From assembly GCA_903856995.1 (NCBI GenBank), contig CAIODK010000369.1, forward strand, positions 1 to 6,164: a DNA stretch of 6,164 bases. The letters run 5' to 3'. Shown piece after piece: positions 1-6,164 of the stretch (position 1 is the first letter of the stretch; the number at the start of each line of letters is the position of its first letter). The notes under the pieces were generated by a model. The model was not told where the DNA came from, ran no database searches, and saw only the letters and a list, made by a program, of their open reading frames with translations. Made by a program: the position numbers and the translations under genes. The stretch comes from an uncultured Burkholderiales bacterium. Its GTDB lineage: Bacteria > Pseudomonadota > Gammaproteobacteria > Burkholderiales > Burkholderiaceae_C.

Positions 1-746
1 ATGTCGACGATGCTCAAGTCCGAGCCAATTTGGCCCAAGCCTTGGCTGATGCCATTTTGCAAAGTATCCACCTCGGCGATGCCGCGCTGCATGTTGTTGT
101 GGTCGCCAGCACTGACAGCCGTCACCAAGTCGTCCAAGGACTGAAAGAAATCGACGCCCACTTTGCCGCCTTTGCCGTCATCTCGGACGACGCGCGTGAA
201 GGCGTCGGAGCCAGGCATGTTGAGGTTCATACGGCGGCTGTCGCCGACGTTGACTTTCATACGGGCTTGGTCACCTTGGTAAAGCACATGGCCTGCCGCG
301 TCTTTGCTGAAGGCAGGCACGCCGGTGCGGCTGCCCGAGAACAAATAGTTGCCGTTGCTGTCTTGGCTGTTGGCCAGACTCAGCAACTGATCTTTGAGGT
401 TACCCATTTCAAGCGCAATGCTTTGGCGGTCTTGCGGGCCAAGGGTGTCGTTGGCGGCTTGCACGGCCAGCTCTTTGATGCGCACCATCACGTCGCTGGT
501 GTTGGTCAAGGCGGTTTCTTCTGCAGTCAATCGCACGTTGACGGACTTGAGTGTGTTTTGGTAGCCGGTCTGACGGCTGAGCTCGGACTCTAGGCGTGTC
601 ACCAAGGCGGCCTTGTCAGGCGCATCGCTGGGCTTGACGATTTGTTTGCCGAGCGAGAGCTGTTCTTGCGTTTTAGCCAGCTCGCCTTGGACGTTGCCAA
701 GCTGCGTGGTGGCACGGTTGAAGTAGAGGCTAGTTGAAATTTTCAT
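1..746 (-). CDS. flgL: FlgL, hook-associated protein 3 (HAP3) (3' end missing)
   Basis: FlgL forms the second junction ring, between FlgK and the flagellin filament. The frame is open from ATG at 746-744 to the left edge without a stop: 248 residues are visible. The N terminus MKISTSLYFNRATTQLGNVQ, then ELAKTQEQLSLGKQIVKPSD (22-41), is the flagellin-like D0/D1 helix region with the usual family pattern (Q-x-x-L-S-x-G-K-x-I-x-x-P-S-D). LAVQAANDTLGPQDR (93-107) and the block NGNYLFSGSRTGVPAF (131-146) are also diagnostic, as is YQGD (156-159). The last visible residues GLGQIGSDLSIVD correspond to the start of the C-terminal helix, so I infer that about 50-60 residues are missing and that total length is near 300, normal for FlgL, unlike the enlarged FlgK upstream. 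The start is fixed by a good Shine-Dalgarno in the 15-base gap after flgK. No Cys in the visible part. Confidence 0.95.
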   Translation of the reverse strand, partial: MKISTSLYFNRATTQLGNVQGELAKTQEQLSLGKQIVKPSDAPDKAALVTRLESELSRQTGYQNTLKSVNVRLTAEETALTNTSDVMVRIKELAVQAANDTLGPQDRQSIALEMGNLKDQLLSLANSQDSNGNYLFSGSRTGVPAFSKDAAGHVLYQGDQARMKVNVGDSRRMNLNMPGSDAFTRVVRDDGKGGKVGVDFFQSLDDLVTAVSAGDHNNMQRGIAEVDTLQNGISQGLGQIGSDLSIVD

Positions 747-754
747 AAAGGGTT

Positions 755-761
755 ACCTCTT
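755..761 (-). promoter_or_regulatory. Strong Shine-Dalgarno for flgL
   Basis: The minus strand reads AAGAGGT directly after the flgK TGA (764-762), with 8 bases between it and the flgL ATG at 746. It matches six of seven bases of the AGGAGGT consensus and fixes the flgL start. It is clearly better than the ribosome sites of flgJ and flgK, which suggests that flgL is translated largely independently after the very long flgK. Confidence 0.8.
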
Positions 762-3700
762 TCATCGAATCTGGATGATGGCGTCGAACAGTTGGCCGGA
801 TGTCTGCATCACTTTTGCGCAGGCTTGGTAGGCCTGTTGGTAGCGAATCAGGGCAGCGGCTTCTTCATCCAAATTCACACCCGACACTTTGTCGCGTGCC
901 GCAATGGCTTGGTCGTTCACCACCGTCAACGCTTGCTGCGTGATGCTGGATTGCTGGGCCAAGTTACCGACGCTGTTGATTTGGTCGATGTAGGTGTTGG
1001 CAATCGTTTTGCCGTTGGTGACGGGTTTCTTGTTGAGGTCGACCATGTCAAGCATGTTGACGTTGTTGCCCAAGCCGTCGTAGTTACCGTCGATCTTGTA
1101 GCTGTCGCCCACTGACGGGGCATGGCTGAGTTTGATTTGCAGGCCTTCAAAGTCAATCAGTGGTTCGAGCACGCTCGGGTCATAGCGGCGGTCTGCCAAC
1201 TCGGTGCCTGTTTTGGTGTCGATGATGCTGTAGCGGTCGACTGCCGTGAATTTGATGCTCAGCGATTGGCCGCGCAAGCTGTCGCGCACGTTGTCTGGAG
1301 CACCTTCAAAGCCCACGGCCACATTGGCGGCGCCTTTGCCGGTGACAAACAACAGCAAGTCATCGGGGTTGCCGTTTTGTACATAGGCACCCGTACGCAA
1401 GCCAATTTTGGCCAAGTCTGATGGGTCGCCCGCAGTGCCAAACGACAGACGGATGTCTGGGTTGAAGTCTGGGTTGAGTTGCAGGCGTTTGAGGCGTGCC
1501 GTGACGTCGTAGTCAGCGGGCTCTAACCCCAAGGCGTTGGCAACGTACCGACCGTTGACGTCTTTGCCTGGGCCAATCGAGATGGCTCGGTTGCCTTTTT
1601 CATCGGTGGTGCTGATTCGCAAATCGCCATTCACGTCGACGTCAGCGACGACACCTGTTGCCTCGCTGCTGGCACTGATGCGGAGCGCCAAATCAGCGAC
1701 GGTTTTCAAAGTCTGCGGCATCAAAACCGTGCCGCTTGATTTGACGGTGAAACGGTTTGCAATGTCTGCGTCCGTCGCGTCAGCACTCAAAGGAGAAATC
1801 ACCACACGGGTACCGACGGACGAGGCTTTAAAGCCCGCTTTGAATTCCACATTGGCATTCAAGGCGATGGCTAAAGCTTCAGGCGTTGCAGCCGATACAG
1901 ATTGGGAGGGAGAAAAGTCAACCGCGTAGCTTTGCGCAAAAGATGCGGGTAAATCGTAAGCACCTTGACTCAGGTTGAAGCCATTGATTTGAAGTGGCTT
2001 CTTCAAATCCACATCGGTTGCAGGCACCAGCACGTCACGCAACACTTGCACCATGCGGACTTGACCGCCATAGGAGGTCGGTTGAATGTCGAGCACGTTG
2101 CCGCTGGCTGTGGCGTTGACGGTGATGGGGCTACCCAGCGGGTCTGAAATGACCAGCTCACCATTGGCCTCAATGCTGGCGGTCACGCCAGCACCGGCGG
2201 CATTGATGCGTGTCACCAACTCACTGGCCGTTTTAAAGTTTGTGATTGTGTGGCCGTTGAGCTTCAACTCTTTGGCAAGGTTCAACTGCGTCACAGGCAC
2301 ACGGATTTCAGAGAACACTTCCGCGCGCACATTGGTTTTGGACAGATTGCTGTTGTCAATCGTCACCTTGCCGCCCGTTGCCAACGAGGTTGCGTCGGCT
2401 GGGGTGAGAGAGAAATCTTTGAACGCACGGCCTTGCAAGTCGGTGATCTTGAGGTCGGTGCCATCGACCAACACAGAGATCGAGTTGCTCTTGTCTTGGG
2501 TACGGAAGGCTTGCTGCAGGGTGCTTGCCAAACTTGCCAAGCTTGTGGCACTCTGCACATCTAACTTGAAAGGTACGCCACCCACGGTCGCCTGAAAGTT
2601 GGAGAACCCAGGTGTGGCACCCGTGCCGAACTGCGCGTTCACCACCAAGGCCTGAGAGCGGCCGTTGATCCAGTTGGCCACCTGCACGGGGGCAGCGCTG
2701 ACGCTGATATCGCCCACGGAGGCGCCTGTGGCTGTGGACGTTGGTATCAACGAAACGCCGCTGATGTCGCGCCCTTTGGCATCGGTGATGCGTAAATCTG
2801 CGCCGTTGTTGAGGGTGGTGACCACGAGGCCCTGCGACAGCAGACTGGTGCTGAGCGATGCGGCCAAAGCTGTTAGGTTGGTGGTCGCCCCAACAGGGAC
2901 AGTGGCACTGACCAACTGCCCAGACACCAAGGCCTGAAAAGCAAAGGGGGTTGGCGTCGTGCCGACGTTCACCGCTGCGATGGTGATGGCGGAGCTCGCC
3001 ACACCGTCGAACTGAGGCAGAGACACGCCATTCAAGGTGATGGCATCTGCCGCGACCTGAAAGTTGGCCGAGCCGATGCGTGCGGTGTCCATCGAGGCCG
3101 GCAAGGGAATGGCGGGGCCGGCGGTACCGAACTGGTCAAAGTTTTGGCCGTACAACACGGTGGCTTTGGCGCCGTAGAACATGTCGATCCCACGGTAGGC
3201 CTTGGCACCGGATTGGTTAAGGTAGGCGTCGCTGTAATTGGCATTGGCAGCAAAGCCATTGGCGGGGGTGAAGAGCTGATATTTCTCAGTCTCAGTCAGG
3301 GCGTGGCCCAAGAGCTGGCGACCGTCACGGGTCATGACTTGCAATTGCTGGCCAGGTGCTGCTTGGTCTAAATAAAAGGTGGCCTTCACGCCAGCCGACA
3401 GGGTGGTGACGGGGGTGTAGACGCGCGCGCCGTCCACCTTGAAGGTGACGGCAGCGGATTTGTTGGGGTTGTTCACGAGCTGCGAATTGCTGAGCGCCGT
3501 GGTGGGCGTTTGACCCGTGAACTTGACACTGGCACGCGTGGTCGTGACGTTGGTGTTGCCCTCGCTCACGCGGAACTGTGCCGCTGTGGCGACACGCATG
3601 CCGTCATTCAAAGCCAGACGAATGCCTTGGGCATCCGAGGTGGCGGCGGGGTCAAAGGCGAACAAGTCTTGGCCCATTTGGCCGTAGCCATCGATGCCGT

Positions 3701-4631
3701 TTTTTTGGATCGCGTTGGTTTCGGTGGCAAATGTGCGGGCCAAGGCGCTCAGATTTTTCTGCGAAGGCTCTAGCACTTGGCTGATGAAGTTTTGATAGCC
3801 ACCAATCTGGCCGCCACTAACGCTAGCGAGCGACTCGGTGTTGCCATAGGGGTCTAGCACCAGCTCGACTTTGTCTTTCACGGCGCTGTTGACACCGATC
3901 GGGCGCGACCTGTTGCCATCGACCACGAGGCCTTGCGTCATGGTGGTTCCCAAACTCACGTTGACGCTGCCGTTGATCGTGAACGTGACTTTGGTGCGCA
4001 CCAGGTCTGACAGTTGGCGCAAGGTCAGATCACGACGATCGAGCAATTCTGCGGGCTGCCCTTCTAGTGTGGGCGACTTGGTCAAGTTTTGGTTGATCAG
4101 CGCGAGTTGGCTGGTCAAGGTGTTGACTTGGGTCGCAGCGCTGTCCAAGCCCTGACGGGTCTCGGTCGAGATCAAGTTCATCTGTGACGACAGCTCTCCG
4201 AAGCGCGAAGCAACGCCGTCGGCACTGGTCATGAAACTGGTACGCAACACGCTCGAGGCAGGGTCTGCCGAGAGTGAGCCGGCTGCGGCAAAGAACGTAT
4301 CCAAGGCCGAGCTCAAGCCGATGCTTTTGTCGCCCATCACGTCCATCACGCGCTTGGCGTAATCGACCATTGGTTTTTGGCTGGCCAAATCGCTGGTGCT
4401 GCTGCGCAGGTTGGATTCGGCAAAGGCGTCAAACTGACGCTTGATGGTTTGCAACATGACGCCGGTACCGACGTACATGCTGGCCAATTTTTTAGGCGCA
4501 GAGTCGGCCAACACCACGTCTTGACGCGAGTAGCCCTCGGTGTTGACGTTGGCGATGTTGTTACTGACGGTGCTCAACGCCCGTTGATACGCACCAATTG
4601 CACCACTGCTGATGCCAAGCATGTCACTCAT
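762..4631 (-). CDS. flgK: FlgK, hook-associated protein 1 (HAP1), giant variant
   Basis: FlgK is exported through the flagellum and forms the first of two junction rings between hook and filament. The N terminus has the flagellar rod/hook signature ALSTVSNNIANVNTEGYSRQ (18-37), followed by coiled-coil D1 helices and ELLDRRDLTLRQLSDLV (195-211). The C terminus has DGLGNNVNML (1185-1194) and the D0 helix VNLDEEAAALIRYQQAYQ (1252-1269), ending IIQIR. Both ends are complete and typical, so this is FlgK and not a fusion. Length is 1289 residues against about 550 in enterics; the surplus lies in the middle, roughly 350-1060, and includes duplicated IN-motif-like modules (see repeat entries). A lone Cys sits at 1271. 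The ATG at 4631 overlaps the flgJ stop as ATGA; a G-run (4638-4642) is the only Shine-Dalgarno-like element, so coupled translation is likely. An ATG three codons on (4623) is possible but has no better ribosome site. Confidence 0.96.
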   Translation of the reverse strand: MSDMLGISSGAIGAYQRALSTVSNNIANVNTEGYSRQDVVLADSAPKKLASMYVGTGVMLQTIKRQFDAFAESNLRSSTSDLASQKPMVDYAKRVMDVMGDKSIGLSSALDTFFAAAGSLSADPASSVLRTSFMTSADGVASRFGELSSQMNLISTETRQGLDSAATQVNTLTSQLALINQNLTKSPTLEGQPAELLDRRDLTLRQLSDLVRTKVTFTINGSVNVSLGTTMTQGLVVDGNRSRPIGVNSAVKDKVELVLDPYGNTESLASVSGGQIGGYQNFISQVLEPSQKNLSALARTFATETNAIQKNGIDGYGQMGQDLFAFDPAATSDAQGIRLALNDGMRVATAAQFRVSEGNTNVTTTRASVKFTGQTPTTALSNSQLVNNPNKSAAVTFKVDGARVYTPVTTLSAGVKATFYLDQAAPGQQLQVMTRDGRQLLGHALTETEKYQLFTPANGFAANANYSDAYLNQSGAKAYRGIDMFYGAKATVLYGQNFDQFGTAGPAIPLPASMDTARIGSANFQVAADAITLNGVSLPQFDGVASSAITIAAVNVGTTPTPFAFQALVSGQLVSATVPVGATTNLTALAASLSTSLLSQGLVVTTLNNGADLRITDAKGRDISGVSLIPTSTATGASVGDISVSAAPVQVANWINGRSQALVVNAQFGTGATPGFSNFQATVGGVPFKLDVQSATSLASLASTLQQAFRTQDKSNSISVLVDGTDLKITDLQGRAFKDFSLTPADATSLATGGKVTIDNSNLSKTNVRAEVFSEIRVPVTQLNLAKELKLNGHTITNFKTASELVTRINAAGAGVTASIEANGELVISDPLGSPITVNATASGNVLDIQPTSYGGQVRMVQVLRDVLVPATDVDLKKPLQINGFNLSQGAYDLPASFAQSYAVDFSPSQSVSAATPEALAIALNANVEFKAGFKASSVGTRVVISPLSADATDADIANRFTVKSSGTVLMPQTLKTVADLALRISASSEATGVVADVDVNGDLRISTTDEKGNRAISIGPGKDVNGRYVANALGLEPADYDVTARLKRLQLNPDFNPDIRLSFGTAGDPSDLAKIGLRTGAYVQNGNPDDLLLFVTGKGAANVAVGFEGAPDNVRDSLRGQSLSIKFTAVDRYSIIDTKTGTELADRRYDPSVLEPLIDFEGLQIKLSHAPSVGDSYKIDGNYDGLGNNVNMLDMVDLNKKPVTNGKTIANTYIDQINSVGNLAQQSSITQQALTVVNDQAIAARDKVSGVNLDEEAAALIRYQQAYQACAKVMQTSGQLFDAIIQIR
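1542..2321 (-). repeat. Protein-level duplicated modules in FlgK, type B
   Basis: FlgK residues about 771-1030 hold three related, more diverged pieces. Piece one has IRVPVTQLNLAKELKLNGHT (774-793 region) and then KTASELVTRINA (800-811) with NGELVIS (823-829). Piece two repeats the first half as VLVPATDVDLKKPLQINGFN, its Asn-Gly 91 residues further on (883-884), and has GTRVVIS near 940-946. Piece three repeats the second half as KTVADLALRISA (976-987) with NGDLRIS (1001-1007). The L/I-N-G followed by a DL-helix and a G-[DE]-L-x-I strand is the usual layout of the IN motif. These look like stacked surface domains inserted in the D2/D3 region of FlgK. Confidence 0.68.
2367..3050 (-). repeat. 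Protein-level tandem duplication in FlgK, type A modules (114-residue period)
   Basis: Two consecutive modules in FlgK, about residues 528-641 and 642-755, are diverged copies. The first has FQALVSG at 565-571 and ADLRITDAKGRDISGVSLIP at 611-630. The second has FQATVGG at 679-685 and TDLKITDLQGRAFKDFSLTP at 725-744. Both anchor pairs are offset by exactly 114 residues, and a T-x-L-x-x-L-A-x-x-L stretch lies between them in each copy. The DNA copies differ at many codons, so the duplication is old. The G-x-D-L-[RK]-I core resembles the flagellin/hook IN motif of flagellins and HAPs; this assignment is by eye. Confidence 0.75.
4628..4631 (-). other. ATGA stop-start overlap of flgJ and flgK
   Basis: The minus strand reads ATGA: the flgK start codon (4631-4629) shares two bases with the flgJ stop TGA (4630-4628). 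Such overlaps usually indicate translational coupling by re-initiation. The upstream sequence offers only a GGGGG run (4642-4638) as ribosome contact. The overlap also shows that flgJ ends here naturally and has not lost a downstream domain by a recent frameshift within this window. Confidence 0.85.
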
Positions 4632-5131
4632 TTAAAGCCCCCGGAGAAAGGCATCTTGAACTCTTGCAAGCTCTTGATGCGCATGGGCTTTTCCATTGCC
4701 AAGCCTTTGGCCAAATCGGCCGCTGTGGGCAATGGGATCGCCTCTTGTTTGGGGTTCAACGCCATGCCAGCTTGGCCACGTGCTTTGAGCATGTCGGCGG
4801 TGCTGAGGGTTGGCGTGGTTTGTTGTTTGACTGCACGGGCCATGAAATCGGCCACGCCCATGGCGCCACGTTTGGACATTTGCAAAGAGACCTCTTTGTC
4901 AAACATGCCCTCAAACGTTTCCATGGCTTGGGATTGGTTGTCTTCGTCCTTCATGGGCGCATTGGCCTCACGCATGGACTTCAACATCATTTGAATGAAC
5001 AAGCCTTCAAACTGTTGGGCTGACTCTTTGAGCGCCTTGTCTTGGTTTTGCTGAGCCTGTCCGCGTAACTCGCCCAGGCCCGCGAAGTCCAGATAGGACT
5101 TTGAGGTGGAGGTGTCGACGGGGTTGCTCAT
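4628..5131 (-). CDS. flgJ: FlgJ, rod-cap/rod-binding protein, single-domain form without muramidase
   Basis: FlgJ caps the growing flagellar rod in the periplasm and helps rod subunits assemble. The 167-residue protein has a polar N-terminal segment (1-32), then the rod-binding domain at about 33-103, recognisable from SAQQFEGLFIQMMLKSMREA (37-56) and from FDKEVSLQMSKRGAMGVADF (77-96). A Pro/Lys-containing tail (104-167) follows, ending GGFK. The enteric protein is about 313 residues and carries a C-terminal glucosaminidase domain that opens peptidoglycan; that domain is entirely absent, with no room for a remnant because the stop overlaps the flgK start. Single-domain FlgJ is known in some lineages, where a separate lytic enzyme is used. 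The ATG at 5131 follows flgI by 12 bases and has only a weak GAG-type Shine-Dalgarno, which suggests translational coupling to flgI. No signal peptide is visible, as expected for a substrate of the flagellar export apparatus. Confidence 0.93.
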   Translation of the reverse strand: MSNPVDTSTSKSYLDFAGLGELRGQAQQNQDKALKESAQQFEGLFIQMMLKSMREANAPMKDEDNQSQAMETFEGMFDKEVSLQMSKRGAMGVADFMARAVKQQTTPTLSTADMLKARGQAGMALNPKQEAIPLPTAADLAKGLAMEKPMRIKSLQEFKMPFSGGFK

Positions 5132-5143
5132 GTCAAGTCTCGC

Positions 5144-6164
5144 TTAGATGATGACCAGCTCGGCGCGCAGGCTGCCGGAGCTTTTCAAGGCTTCAAGAAT
5201 GGCGATCAAAGCAGAAGGCGTCGCGCCCACTTGGTTGACCGCATCCACAATTTGGCGCAGCTCCACACCCGGCTGGAACAAGAACATGGGCTTGTTGGGT
5301 TCGCTGACTTTGATATCTGCGTTTTGGACCTCGGTGGTTTGACCACCCGCCAACATATTGGGTTGCGACACTTCGTTGGTGGCCGTGATGGCAACCGAGA
5401 TCGTGCCGTGCGACACCGCTGCCGCTGTGACGCGCACCGATCGGTTAATCACCACCGTGCCTGTGCGTGAGTTGATGACCACACGTGCAGGAGGCTCACC
5501 TGGGGTGACCTCGAGGGCCTCGATCATGCTCATGAATGCCACACGTTGGTTCAAGTTTTGGGGGGCTCGTACCGATACCGATACACCATCAATGGCTTGT
5601 GCCACGTCGCCGCCAAATTTTTTATTGATCGCGTTGACGATGGCCGTGGTGGTGGAGAAATCGCTTTCGCGAATGTTGTAGATCACGTTTTCAGCCGACT
5701 CAAACGGCGTGTCCACAATGCGTTCCACGATGGCGCCGCCAGGAATGCGGGCCGATGTGGGAACACCAATTTGTACTTTCGAGCCAGCGGCGCTGGCATC
5801 GATGCCGGTCGCTGTCAATGCGCCCTGCGCCAAGGCGTAGATCTCGCCGTCGACACCGCGCATGGCGGTCATGATCAAACTACCACCGCGCAAATTAGAG
5901 GCCTTGCCAATCGCCGACACGTTGATGTCAATGCGTTGGCCAGGCTTGGCAAAGCCAGGCAGGTCGGCCGTCACCAACACCGCAGCGGTGTTTTTGATGT
6001 CCACACGGGCAGCGGTGGCGGCGGTTTCAAAGTCGGTCAAAGGGCCGTCAATGCGAACACCCATTTGCGACAGCATGGCTTTCATGCTTTGCGTGGTGAA
6101 GGGCACAGAGGCATCGTCACCCGTGCCTTGCAAGCCGACGACCAAGCCGTAACCAATCAATTGG
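5144..6164 (-). CDS. flgI: FlgI, flagellar P-ring protein (5' end missing)
   Basis: FlgI is exported by Sec to the periplasm and polymerises around the rod as the P ring, a bushing in the peptidoglycan layer. The reading frame runs off the right edge. The first visible codons read QLIGYGLVVGLQGTGDD, a motif that lies shortly after the mature N terminus in the family, so the signal peptide and first mature residues lie outside; the TTG at 6160-6158 is an internal Leu codon, not a start. About 339 residues are visible against roughly 365 in E. coli. Other family signatures are PFTTQSMKAML, SNLRGGSLIMTAMRGVDGEIYALAQGA (in two overlapping blocks), ARVVINSRTGTVVINR, and the end LRAELVII followed by TAA. 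Both cysteine positions that form the enteric disulfide are Ala and Ser here. The gene lies 12 bases upstream of flgJ, so the two are surely co-transcribed. Identification is secure. Confidence 0.97.
   Translation of the reverse strand, partial: QLIGYGLVVGLQGTGDDASVPFTTQSMKAMLSQMGVRIDGPLTDFETAATAARVDIKNTAAVLVTADLPGFAKPGQRIDINVSAIGKASNLRGGSLIMTAMRGVDGEIYALAQGALTATGIDASAAGSKVQIGVPTSARIPGGAIVERIVDTPFESAENVIYNIRESDFSTTTAIVNAINKKFGGDVAQAIDGVSVSVRAPQNLNQRVAFMSMIEALEVTPGEPPARVVINSRTGTVVINRSVRVTAAAVSHGTISVAITATNEVSQPNMLAGGQTTEVQNADIKVSEPNKPMFLFQPGVELRQIVDAVNQVGATPSALIAILEALKSSGSLRAELVII

Noticed and set aside
30..593. 187-codon open frame on the plus strand opposite flgL
   Set aside because: It is an antisense shadow of flgL, whose minus-strand frame is unbroken and matches the family throughout. 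The encoded protein resembles nothing I recognise.
2086..2595. 169-codon plus-strand open frame opposite the FlgK module region
   Set aside because: It overlaps another plus-strand open frame in a different phase and lies antisense to flgK; no independent coding evidence.
762..4631. flgK as a fusion of two genes or carrying a foreign domain such as an adhesin or enzyme
   Set aside because: One continuous frame has FlgK-specific motifs at both ends, and the middle consists of beta-type modules related to each other and to flagellar IN motifs; no catalytic or unrelated domain signature is visible.
4713..4739. Possible sigma-28 promoter for flgKL inside flgJ (minus-strand GCCGATTT at 4720-4713)
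   Set aside because: The -10-like match GCCGATTT is partial, and the -35 position 11 bases upstream reads GATCCCAT, not TAAAGTTT. It is a codon coincidence in Ala-Ala-Asp-Leu.
4377..4994. 205-codon open frame on the plus strand across the flgJ-flgK junction
   Set aside because: It is wholly antisense to two clearly identified genes, has no recognisable domain or coding-style composition, and is explained by the codon bias of the minus-strand genes.
6158..6160. TTG as the start codon of flgI
   Set aside because: The frame continues upstream to the window edge (CAA before it), and LIGYGLVVGL is an internal conserved segment of mature FlgI, so the true start lies outside.

Overview
The window is a gap-free piece of a flagellar operon, all on the minus strand. 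In transcription order (right to left) it holds flgI (P-ring protein, 5' end cut by the window edge), flgJ (rod-cap protein), flgK (hook-filament junction protein HAP1) and flgL (junction protein HAP3, 3' end cut by the window edge). The order flgI-flgJ-flgK-flgL is the classic proteobacterial one. Protein style, moderately high GC and tight packing suggest a betaproteobacterium, perhaps Burkholderiales/Comamonadaceae-like. That placement is inference; there is no rRNA or other phylogenetic marker here.

Layout: flgI 5144-6164, a 12-base gap, flgJ 4628-5131, a 4-base ATGA overlap, flgK 762-4631, a 15-base gap carrying a strong Shine-Dalgarno, then flgL 1-746. No non-coding stretch exceeds 15 bases. 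I see no promoter, terminator, RNA gene, mobile element or CRISPR array. The many plus-strand open frames are antisense shadows of these genes.

The proteins act in order during assembly of the axial structure. FlgJ caps the growing rod in the periplasm, FlgI forms the P ring around the rod, and after hook completion FlgK and then FlgL are exported to form the adaptor between hook and filament.

Two departures from the textbook operon stand out. FlgK is 1289 residues, more than twice the enterobacterial length. The extra length lies between intact conserved ends and contains recognisable internal duplications: one pair with a 114-residue period and a second family of diverged modules, all sharing a G-x-D-L-x-I core that resembles the flagellin/hook IN motif. 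FlgJ is only 167 residues and consists of the rod-binding domain with no C-terminal glucosaminidase domain. Smaller oddities are the absence from FlgI of the two cysteines that form a disulfide in the enteric protein, and a single cysteine in FlgK in the C-terminal export/assembly helix.
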